Below, piece by piece: positions 24,301-33,774 of a DNA stretch of 64,000 bases (its first letter is position 1; every line of letters begins with the position of its first letter). Below the pieces are notes generated by a model, which did not search any database, had not been told where the DNA came from, and was given only the letters and a program-made list of their open reading frames with translations. This DNA comes from Haliclystus octoradiatus. Lineage: Eukaryota > Cnidaria > Staurozoa > Stauromedusae > Haliclystidae. The position numbers and the translations under genes were made by a program. The stretch is from positions 29,216,445 through 29,280,444 of the forward strand of contig OU744446.1 in NCBI GenBank assembly GCA_916610825.1, in the 5' to 3' direction.

Positions 24301-27300
24301 AAAATGTAATAATATTATTTAATGTATCATGTACCTAATATAATGTAAAGCGTGGTCTCTCGTAAGTGGAAGCTTGTTTCCCTGAATGACATACCCGTTT
24401 TACTTATTTTAGACAGACATTGGATGGATTGGTTTCTGTTCAACAATGACAGGGATGGCTGGTGGATTATGTATGGGAAGGTTTGTATAGCCATATCATA
24501 ACAACTTTATATAGATCCCATATCACACCCGAACATTTTTTGTTTGATTATTTGCCTCCAATATAGCACATAATTATCCTTCATTTAAATCCAGGCAGAA
24601 TTAGAACCATTTCCAATCAAGGAAGTTTGAGGATTCCACCTGGTAATTAATAAATTGAAATGATTTCGACTTATTATTTACCAGGATAAATAATTCACAA
24701 CGGGCACGTCTGCGTAGACGTACCTGTTGTGATTTGTTTATACGAGGAGCGGAACGTCTATTTGATATGTTAGTGGGGAGATACTAGCCAATCTTATAAG
24801 TAGTGAATAGTATATACCTATAAGTCAGTCAATTATGAATACGCAGTTTAACAACAGCTGTTATTGTTGTATTCATATCTTATGATACTCCAGTTAGTTA
24901 GACACTTACATGTACACAGTTATGTGTATAGTAATGATCCATGGATTTCTGGTATACAGTTACATATTGATGCACTTTCTACTTTTTTGCTCTACATTTC
25001 GTGTTTCAAAAATTGTTGTCTTATTAGGTTGGCTGATGCATTTCCTCGTCATTCAAAAGCAATATTGATCACACTGTATGTATTTGCTACATTATCTTTC
25101 GGATGGATGGCGTTAATGTGCATTCAAGCAGCAGAGTACACTATGGGTAAGGTTAACAGTAAATAATATCTAATTACGTCACATCTACAGCACTAAATCT
25201 CTTTATCAACTTTTTCTGAAAATGATTCGTAACATTCTTTGTGTGGTAAATATTTTAGATGGAAGGATTAAAATGTGACTGTCCATGATATACAATTACC
25301 CATCACAAATATTGTGATCTTTATCGACAGGTGACCATTATAGAAATGTCAAGACCACGCCTTTTTTGTTCTCCTTCTTGTTCACTCATTCGAATGATTT
25401 AGATCAAAGATTGAATTAGTCCGTATATCCTGCTGCATAGTGATATCTGCATTCGGTCTTGAATTGAGATGAAATATCGCTATTAACCGTAACCATTATT
25501 TATAGCATCATCAACATGTATATAAATTATGAATCATAAATGATAATTTAACAGTTAGAAAATCAGAGTAGCAAACATGGTAGCCTAATTTTCCGAGTTT
25601 CGACTATTACATAATGTTATTTGAAGGTTTGCTTTATTGTTTTCAGCCTTAAGCCCCGTCCAAATTACTTTTTCTTTCATCAACATCGGTGAAATTGGTT
25701 AAAATACCAGCCTTCATCAGTGATTGGTCGACAATGGCGTAGTCGTAGATATTGGTGAAAATAAAACTTTCATTTGGCATTTCCCACCCACGATGCTGAT
25801 GGGAAAGCGCCAACATCATCATTTGTTCAGATAATGTGATACCTTATACTTAAGTGTATCTCCCCATACAGAAACGATGAATCTGTTATTAAATATTCTC
25901 AGGCATAATATTGCTTTCGTTTCTCCTTCAGGCAATCTTTATCAAGCATGTCTTTTTGGTTCATTCTGTATCAATGGATCGATACCATTAATTTATGAAT
26001 TAGTTATTGAATTAACATTTCCTGCACCCGAAACAGTCAGCATTGGCATTTTAACATTAACAAATAATGCATTCACTTTTGCATTCCTTCTGGTACTGAC
26101 AATACCCGACATGCGTAAGTTTAAATCTATTTTCGTAGTCTTCATAATTATCTTCAAATATTATAAAGGATATAAGATAGCATTCAATATTCTCCATAAT
26201 GGTGATTCAAAGAATATTAATTGAAGTATTACGCTAGCTATGATCTTCCAAAGTCGATCCAAGTACAGAAACAGAGTCCGCATGCGGGTCTAGAGCGAGT
26301 TGTAATTTGAAACGTTGATCAAATCGGAGCCTTGTGCAATAAAACATTATCACCATGTTCCCTTGATAACAAATAAGGATTTATAATCCAATTCATTATT
26401 TAAAGTCAACCAAATACAGTGCTATGTATTTATTGTTCGATTAAAAATCAAAATGCAAAAAATTTCACTGAGTTCATGAACTGTTAATGAACCTCTTATA
26501 AACAACTTGTGAAAATTCATGAGCAGTTCATTAACACTTCATGAGCATTCATGAGCAGTTCATTAACACTTCATGAGCATTCCTAGAACAGTTCATGAAC
26601 GTTAAATGGCTTTTTTCCATGAAGTTGTTGATGAACTGTTCCTGCACGTTAAATGGCATGTTTTTCGTGAACGTTTGTATGAACTGTTCATGAATGTTAA
26701 GCCGTCCGTTTTCATGGACTTTTCATGAACTGTTCATGAATATTAAATGGTATGTGTTTCATGAATTGTTCATGAACGTTAAATGGTCTGTTTTTCATGA
26801 ACGTTTTCATGAACGTTTTCATGAATTGTTCACGAAAGTTAAATGGTCTGTTTCCATGAACTTTTTATGAACTTTTTCAAGAACTATTCATGATTGTTGA
26901 ATGGTCTGTTTTCATTAACTTATGCATGAACTGTTCATCAACGTTAAATGGCCTATGTTGCATGAACTTTTCATGAACTGTTCATAAACGTTAAATGGCC
27001 TGTTTTTTGTGATTGTTTTCATGAACTTTTTCAGGGACTGTTCATTAAGTATAATGGTCTGTTTTCATGAAATTTTCATGAACTGTTCATAAACGTTAAA
27101 TGGTCTGTTTTTATGAGCTTTTCATGAACTGTTCATGAATGTTAAATGGCCTATTTTCATGAACTTTCCCATGGACTGTTTATGAATGTTAAATGGCCTG
27201 TGTTTCATGAACGTTAAATGGCCTGTGTTTCATCAACTTTTTCATGAACTGTTCATGAGTGTTAAATAGCATCTTTTTATTAACTTTTGCTTGAACTGTT

Positions 27301-29028
27301 CATGAACGTTAAATATCCTCTTCTTCATGAAATTTTGCTTGAATTGTTCATGAACGTAAAATGGTCTGCGTTTCATGAACCTTTCATGAACTAATAAAGA
27401 ACGCTAGATGATATGTTTTAAAGAATGTTTTCATGAATTGTTCATGAATGTTAAATGGCCAGTGTTTCATGAAAACAGTTCAGAAAAAAGTTCCAAAACA
27501 TTTCATGAATATTAGGTCATTCAACGTTCATGAACTAATTTCACAAGGTAAGCTTTCAGAATCCTTTTGTACTCCAATTCTAAACAGATGTTCAGAGATA
27601 CAGATATATTTCCGGGTCCTGTTTCCTAGACAATATTGCAGATTCTAGTGAATCTTTCGATCAAGGTGTTGGTTCAAATCCTTTATTTTTGTATACAGCT
27701 GTTATCTGCTATCCAGCAAATATACTCTTGATATTGCATCAATTGTATTAAGTTTAAAGCTTCGTTTCTAGGTTACAATCTGTCTGCCTTTGACCTACTT
27801 ATCAGTAAACGAGTGCTAATCCGACACAGTAGTGATATAAATGACGTAATCTCATTCAAATATATTAATCTTATTCCTAACCCTAATATGAAACTGTTAT
27901 TTTACATATATATCAAAAGTTTGATTCTTATTATTATGTTATGATATGGGAATTTTATCTATAAATAAATAAGCACTGACTGGTGAATAATAAGAATGAT
28001 GGCCTCCGTTGAAATATCCATGACAAAAAAATCAATGTTGGCCAATGGATAATTATGAATCTGAAGGATTATTCCAAAATTACAACAAAAATATTGCGTG
28101 CTCGAGTATTTTCCAGTACAATTTCCGCTTATCTGCAACCTGGATCTGAAAACCTATAAACTATTTTGTAGTAAAATGTTTGCTAAGCAATTTCGGATAA
28201 GTATAAATTCGGATAAATGCAACTGAAATCGTTGGCAATTCTTACTTGCACTTGAGTGGGTTACACCGTATTCTTATTTTCAGCTATTAGTTGAAAGAAG
28301 TTGATCCATGACAGTGATTATTTGTAACTGCTTAGAAAATAATGTACGAACAGATGATCATATCAGATGTGGCGCGGAATATTACCCGGTGAATGTCTTT
28401 GAGTTGAAATCCTGCTATTATAGGCTGAATGAGCGGGAGAGTATCATTTTACTGCATATCAACTAATCTGCTACTAGAAGCCATATTATACTAAGGTTAT
28501 AACTTATAAATACAAACATACGATTTTTATTAGCAGCTTGTCCGTGGTATAACCCTCCTTTTTACAATGTGTTAGAATATGATATATTATTCATGTACAG
28601 CATCATATCCAAATCCAATTGGTTCAAGCAAATGCGATCATTTATAAATAAATAACATTCGAATAATTTAAAATTTTCAATATCGAAACCGATGTAGATT
28701 ATTGTGACAATCGGGTTATATTGAAAAGTCACGTAACTATCATAAAGATTTTAATATGATCTTGAATAATCGATAATCGGATTTAATATTGATGGCACAA
28801 TATAACTTGTCTTTTTTAGCTACAAATTGGATGAATTGGTGCCTGGTATTAATCTGTTTCCTTGGTATCATTGCCATGGCATTTTTTAAAGATAGCTATA
28901 AAAGATTGGCAATGGATCGGTTAAGTGAATTATCATTATCAACGGAATCGAAAAGTAATGAACTGTGTTCTATGAAAACTAGTAAAGCGATTGAATCGAT
29001 ACATTCTGTGCTTGGTAACATAGTGTAA
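18333..29028 (+). CDS. SLC49A4: SLC49A4 (DIRC2) family lysosomal transporter, 13 exons, 574 aa
   Basis: Exons: 18333-18504, 18822-19151, 19678-19768, 20411-20634, 21454-21482, 21972-22025, 22975-23104, 23756-23802, 23897-23964, 24413-24480, 25028-25146, 25931-26114, 28820-29028. All junctions are GT-AG, phases match and the total is exactly 575 codons. The translation follows vertebrate DIRC2 along its length: WNTFGPI in TM1, LFNGLAG and FPPNERATATA after TM3, IEARQSVMKLLYYEFG before TM6, YSGWAAV, DIGWIGF, LADAFPRHSK, NGSIPLIYELVIELTFP, and a final WFNW-like NWMNW helix with FKDSYKRL. It is a 12-helix MFS carrier. Human SLC49A4 is reported to be a lysosomal proton-driven pyridoxine exporter; function here is by homology. 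The N-terminal ~110 residues and the C-tail are longer than in the 478-aa human protein. A leucine pair (STSLLSPL, residues 18-25) could act in lysosomal sorting. An AATAAA is at 29157. Confidence 0.93.
19777..19915. repeat. Hairpin just after the exon 3 donor of SLC49A4
   Basis: The left arm (ATTTCTTCAAATTTCAT … AAAACTAAAATACATGACATG) pairs with the right arm (CATGTATTTTAGTTTTTATG … AATTGAAGAAAT). It starts eight bases after the last exonic base, so the transcript could fold right behind the 5' splice site. Confidence 0.75.
21075..21210. mobile_element. Short inverted-repeat element (GGGNCTGCAT ends)
   Basis: GGGGACTGCATACCCGTAAA at the left and the complement of CATAACCATGCAGCCC at the right are inverted, and the match extends to TAAATTTAATTT/AAATTTAATTTA and TTCTG/CAGAA. 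A non-coding MITE in SLC49A4 intron 4. Confidence 0.5.
22453..22668. mobile_element. MITE with TACGGGGACG ends
   Basis: Inverted ends TACGGGGACGCTCCAATA and TATTTGAACGTCCCCGT flank about 180 bp of non-coding, pyrimidine-rich sequence in SLC49A4 intron 6. The ends resemble those of the repeat at 8528-8768. Confidence 0.6.
22734..22923 (-). mobile_element. Pogo/mariner-type MITE, copy E
   Basis: It begins CAGTGAAACCTGTATTTAAC and ends TATAAAAGGTTTGACCG, inverted to each other, with internal blocks (TTGATTCAATTTAAA, GTAGACAGGTGGC) shared with the copies at 59668, 60184, 60799 and 62698. No transposase inside. Located in SLC49A4 intron 6. Confidence 0.75.
24160..24300 (+). mobile_element. Possible degraded tRNA-like SINE fragment
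   Basis: It contains a good B-box-like stretch (CGAAGTTCAATTCCTCG) with a poor A-box-like stretch about 55 bp upstream. It lies in SLC49A4 intron 9. Ends and family not determined. Confidence 0.25.
25651..25795. mobile_element. Foldback MITE with AAGCCCCG ends, second copy
   Basis: It starts AAGCCCCGTCCAAATTACTT and ends with the diverged complement (AAACTTTCATTTGGCATTTC). The inner CATCAACATCGGTGAA / ATTGGTGAAAAT parts match the copy at 7691-7875. In SLC49A4 intron 11. Confidence 0.5.
26475..27545 (+). repeat. Minisatellite of ~47-bp units in the last SLC49A4 intron
   Basis: About 1.07 kb of tandem units built from TTCATGAACTGTTCATGAAC, GTTAAATGG and (C/T)CTGTTTT. Counting the GTTAAATGG core and its close variants gives 19 units, mostly 46-50 bp apart. 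Each unit carries two or three copies of the palindrome TTCATGAA, so either strand can fold. The first 110 bp are a variant repeat with CATGAGCAGTTCATTAACAC. The array lies in the 2.7-kb intron 12. Confidence 0.95.
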
Positions 29029-30166
29029 ATATTGAATGTAATTATAGATATATATACCAAAGGATAATGAAACATTCGTAGGAATAATACAAAATTACAT
29101 AGAAAATTGTCACATTGGAGTGACGTTACTATGTTGATTTCCACTGCTAGATTCCCAATAAATTTTTCAGCGGTCTCAGGATCTCTTGACGCGCATATCT
29201 CTATCCAAACTATTTACATGCACCAGAAGCTACTCTTGCGCATTCCAATAAAGATCAGATCAGTCAAATATTTTTTAGAAAGTTGTCCTACCGTTGGCGT
29301 TCTATTGCTCTCGGAAAATGCCTTCGACCGGTGGTCATCATTTTATCGAGCCCGGGTTATGAAAGGCTTAAAAAATATTCTGCTACATTGTGATGATGTC
29401 ATGAATAATTGTGAGCTACATTTTTTCGAGACCATATTAAACAAGAATTCCCTATCAAGAACACTATCCTATAAAGTAGCACCAACAACACAGATATTTT
29501 ATGTAGTATACAATTTTGTGCAGGAGATAAACATATTTTAATGTTTATATATAATTAATTATTTGCATAATTACTTTGGATTTATTATAACCTCATTCAT
29601 TATAAATACTATATAAACCATATAAAATACCCAAATCTATATACATGCCATTGCCAATACTATAGTAAAATTCTACATACACAACGACTGTTTTATCGCA
29701 GTAGTCAACATTTTAAAACGTATAATCTTTTTACATTATACTTATATAAGAGGATTAACCTATTTCTCAGTTATTAATTTTTGTGTAATTAAAATCTTTA
29801 TATTTAATTTAATAGCGTTAGTGTAGTGACTCCAGTAAAAAAATACTTTTACTCTATATAGTTACAGCTTATGATCGTGTATATGATATAATGTGATTTC
29901 TGACCTATATGATATGATAAGCATTCTGTAAATATTTCTTTAATTAATTAATATTTGTGTCATTTTGTCCTAGTTAAACTGTCAGGAATTGGCGGTCATG
30001 TAGCATTTTCTATAGTTCCTTTAGCACAACTAAATTAGTATTGCAGATATATATTGCTGTGGATTGACTGATCAATTTATCGTATAAGTTTATTTATATT
30101 TTCCTTGTTAATAATATTGATAATAATTCGTGCTCTGTTTTTTTCCATACAGAGATAGTCTGATGT
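29029..30166. other. Region between convergent SLC49A4 and cystine-knot B genes
   Basis: 3' flanks of two convergent genes. An AATAAA at 29157 serves the transporter. A 144-codon frame at 29107-29541 has no domain and no ATG in good context, and I treat it as chance or untranslated sequence. Nothing else is supported. Confidence 0.45.
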
Positions 30167-31251
30167 TCATGCATCACACATGGAACATTTACAGGCAGTA
30201 ACTGTCTGGACACTTTTATCTTTCATTATACCATTTTTACATTGTAGATGTACCTTTTTCATAGCAAATGCAGTAGCCTTGCAGCATTCACAAATTGGAT
30301 TAAAATAAGGGTATTCTGGTTTAAATCCAGTGGCTGAACGGCACGTACCACGACAGTATTTAATCTCAACACCTAAACAAAATAAAATAAGGAATAATAA
30401 ATCAGAACAATAAAACTTAGATTTACGACATTGAAAGAAGACTATAAACAAATATAAATGACTGAAAAGAAAACGAAAAATTGACTATCACGAAGATTTA
30501 TCTACGCAGACGTGGTTTACTATTTCTAAGTTGACGCAAATCCAATTTGGATCTGGTGAGTTGAAATTAAATTATTTAATAATAATAGTTTGTGAAAAAA
30601 TGACAGAGCTTTGCATTGAAGTCTGCGCTGAAAGAATATCTGTCTGCTGACGAACAACAGACATACTGATGAACACTTTTGATTTAATACATAATCACGG
30701 AACTCTCGATTGGCTCTGTAGATACAATCATTATTTTCCTGCATTATTTTAAGCACGATACCCGTATTAAATTATATCTGCTAAAATCGATAACTGTTCT
30801 TTCGACTGGATGGATGACTCTAAGCTCACGCATCATAGCAAGCAATTTCCAAAAGGTACTGTGTGGTCACAATTAATACATGAAATTATTTAATAGTCAC
30901 GATGATTTGCTACTATATCTGAGTGTATTTAAAAATACGCACACGTCTAAACGTAATAGAAAGTACTTGATAAATAAATTATTATATAATTGGATAAATG
31001 GGAACATTTATTATAGTAAGACGTCTTAGTTTATGACCATTCATTAAAAGTACGACTGTTAAGGGACAAGATGATACTAACATCTTCTTACCGTATTTGT
31101 AACATCCTTCTTCATCAGTTACATCGATCATGACGTCATCAGGTTGACATGTAATACCCATTCCATCCCACGGAGTAGCACGGTATCCATTAGCTTGTAT
31201 TGATAATAATGCAATGCAGATAACAACGAATAAACGAGAGATAGCACTCAT
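30167..31251 (-). CDS. Cystine-knot protein B, bursicon-like (2 exons, 121 aa)
   Basis: Exon 1 is 31251-31092 and exon 2 is 30372-30167, joined at a phase-1 GT-AG intron of 719 bp inside the domain, between the second and third cysteines. The signal peptide is MSAISRLFVVICIALLSIQA. The domain has 11 cysteines: ITC..EGC..YCRGTC..CECC..LQC..CKCSMC, the same order as proteins A and C and as the bursicon subunits. The short spacing and the CxGxC and terminal CxCxxC motifs mark a dimer-forming cystine knot, secreted and probably a ligand. Unlike A and C its coding sequence is interrupted. An acceptor (TTCTTCATTAACAG) ends 14 bases before the ATG, so a 5' non-coding exon is likely; the frame stays open upstream of that ATG but is probably intronic. 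The partner chain is unknown; A or C are candidates. Confidence 0.87.
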
Positions 31252-31977
31252 TGCTGATCGTAGATCTGTTAATGAAGAAAGAGAATTGTATCGAGTCATC
31301 ATGCTGGTTAATCTATATATATCACGCTGGCCGGTATGTGATAAATACAACAATGTGCAAACAACGATGGAGATGTTAAATAACGAAATAAAACATAATC
31401 TTGCAAAAACAAGTCAATACGATGGAAAGTAAACACGTCCGAATCTTCGCTGGTGTGTTCTCTTGGTGATTTCTTTTGTTAATCAATCACAATTAATACG
31501 GAAATTATAACATAACGTACAAATAGATGTGTTTGTTACAACTTTTCAAAAATAGTAGCAGGATACATATTCATCATTCATGGGAGACTGAGAAAATCTA
31601 ACGGTGCGATAACGAGGCATCTTTATAGGGGGGCATTGAACAATACACAAGTGGACCTTATGCCATCCGACTATAATTCAATATATAATAACAGGAAGGA
31701 CCTGTGCATGATAATTTACGTGAGAACCTCGTATGGTACATATACTCGTTTTCACATCGGAACAATATGTGTGTCCATTTAGAATGTTAATTAATCCCAG
31801 CTCATTTTCAGAAATCATCACGATCCGTTTTCAAATGTGCAATTTCAACTCGTCCGTAAAATCAACCTGGTCTTTATATGTATACGCTTACGTAGCTACA
31901 ATTTATTGATGCTCGCCGTTATCGGCAGAGACTAACTCTCAAAAACAGTTCGATAAATAATTAAATCACGAGTAATA

Positions 31978-32280
31978 ATGATACCCGCTGAATGCATCAA
32001 CGTGATAGAGGAAGATCGCAATGTTTCTGAGATCCTTGTCCGCAACCCTTTATCCGATTTAGACGACGGGGCTTCAGATGATCTAAAAACAATGGACATC
32101 CCGGGCAGAGATCTCCAGTTCAATTACATTGTACCCCGCTTAAACGGGAATGTCGTTTACAGGATCAGAATGCAGCAAAAGCTCAAGCAGATTCAAAAAG
32201 AGGCATGGGCCTTTTGTGACAAATTTCTCCAGTGCGCTGTTCTACGACGTATGAAACGGCAATCAATTAATAAACAATAA
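31978..32280 (+). CDS. Hypothetical small protein (100 aa)
   Basis: A single frame from ATG 31978 with richer codon use (more C and G at third positions) than the surrounding AT-rich DNA. The N-terminal half is acidic (VIEEDRN, DLDDGASDDL) and the C-terminal half basic with a short helix-like stretch (RMQQKLKQIQKEAW) and RRMKRQ near the end. No signal peptide, no membrane segment, two Cys late in the protein plus one near the start. AATAAA overlaps the last codons at 32269. It is divergent from cystine-knot gene B, whose ATG lies 726 bp away on the other strand. I do not recognise the family. It may also be one exon of a larger gene or a chance frame. Confidence 0.4.
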   Translation: MIPAECINVIEEDRNVSEILVRNPLSDLDDGASDDLKTMDIPGRDLQFNYIVPRLNGNVVYRIRMQQKLKQIQKEAWAFCDKFLQCAVLRRMKRQSINKQ

Positions 32281-32959
32281 TAATGCTATGTATACATGCA
32301 CGTATAGATGGTTTATATACGGCTTCATCAGCTAGCTAGTTCCACCAATGCATGCGCAACGAATACACTGATGCATGCCGGAATGCATGTAGTTAAGTTA
32401 TTGGACAATAAAATTTACCATAAGTTATTCACTACAGTTCACACAATGGGCGTCATTGACATATTAAACGTCAGTAGACGTAACAGATATCAATACATCA
32501 CAGTAAACAATTAACAGAAAATGTTTGATGTATTTCTGTTATATTATCCAAAGAGTCTCTATAGCATCTTTGTGACAGTCATTTTATTGCTGTTGCTAAC
32601 ACGACAAATACTTCTATTCAGGTCGATAACAAAAAGAGCGGTTGAGTGAATGAGTATTATATATAAGTGATACTACTGTACTATATTGGTTATGAATGAA
32701 TGAGCTATATGTATACAACTGTAAAGTGATATGAACATATTCTCTATGTAACACAGTTAGTAACAAAGTAGGCTATTTCCTCCGTCAGAATGTACCAGGA
32801 ACTTACACGTGGTTATCAAAAAGTATACAAAAATTAACTGGCAACAACAACAATAACAAGAGGTAAGTGACCAGATAGTAACCACACGATAGCTTTCAAT
32901 GGAAAATTATATTATGTACACACTGCAACCGATCATCTTCATCATATATTTTTGTTCAT

Positions 32960-33346
32960 CATAGCAAAAGTGTAGACGGTGTCGCCCTACCGAAGGCACC
33001 CTTACCATCTCTATTTCTAGAGGAGTGGCTCTTTTCTCTAAGAGCAATGATTTTAAACGCTTTTTACTGATCTCAACCGCGACATTGCACATCAACTTCA
33101 ACAGATTTCATGGCAGAAAGGTCTCGATTGCCAATGCGCAACAATGCGCCGCAGCTACTCGCAATGCAATTCCCTCTGGACCACTCCATCCGCCATCCTC
33201 AGATGGTACTCATTTGATGTTTTAGATAAAATCAAGGCTGAGTTGACCTTCGGGGGGATTTGAAGCACAGTCGATCAGATCCCGGGGATCAGATATGATC
33301 CGGTCTGAAGTTCGGTTGCTCTGCCATCTGAGCTAATCCTCCACCA
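32960..33346 (-). mobile_element. tRNA-derived SINE, ~390 bp
   Basis: On the minus strand the head reads GGAGGATTAGCTCAGATGGC with an A box (TTAGCTCAGATGGCAGAGC) and, about 75 bp on, a B box (GCTTCAAATCCCC). The body follows with GAAGGTCAACTCAGCC and AATGAGTACC, the kind of body seen in many invertebrate tRNA SINEs. A 3' part with ATCATTGCTCTTAGAGAAAA and CTCTAGAAATAGAGA is shared with 51400-51545. The long A-to-B distance and the body make it a SINE, not a working tRNA gene. Confidence 0.65.
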
Positions 33347-33635
33347 TCATAAATTTTGAAATAACAGCATGTTCATCATCATGACTTTTAATATAACAGC
33401 AGACGCGTATTGCTTGCAAAAAGTGGAAAACTTTTCTAGAACAATTTTCTAAATCGATTTCATGATTAAGTAATGGCACTATAGTGTATTTTGTTAGCGA
33501 CGTACTGTACTTTTTATTACTGCCACGATAATGAAGAAAATACAGAGGTCAATGCTGGTTATTTTAAGCTCTTTGACAGTTATTGATCGCACCCATTGGC
33601 CGCCATTTGCAGGTGAATATAGGCTGCATAATGAC

Positions 33636-33637
<2 letters not shown>

Positions 33638-33668
<31 letters not shown>

Positions 33669-33774
33669 TGTATGTATGTATGTATGTATGTATGTATGTA
33701 TGTATGTATGTATGTATGTATGTATGTATGTATGTATGGATGGATGGATGGATGGATGTATGTATGTATGTATG
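33638..33774. repeat. (GTAT)n microsatellite with a GGAT variant block
   Basis: About 137 bp of ATGT/GTAT tetranucleotide repeats with an internal (GGAT)n stretch near 33736-33757. Long open frames on both strands here are artefacts of the repeat. Confidence 0.98.

Noticed and set aside
29107-29541. 144-codon plus-strand frame after SLC49A4
   Set aside because: No domain, no good ATG context, no splice support, and it overlaps the transporter's AATAAA at 29157. Most likely untranslated sequence.
29969-30038. Possible alternative last exon for SLC49A4 (acceptor TTTTGTCCTAG, 22 in-frame codons to a stop)
   Set aside because: The phase fits, but the peptide does not match the conserved last helix, which exon 28820-29028 encodes well.
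33250-33346. A working tRNA gene on the minus strand
   Set aside because: The A and B boxes are good, but they are too far apart, no anticodon arm folds properly, and the sequence runs into a SINE body.
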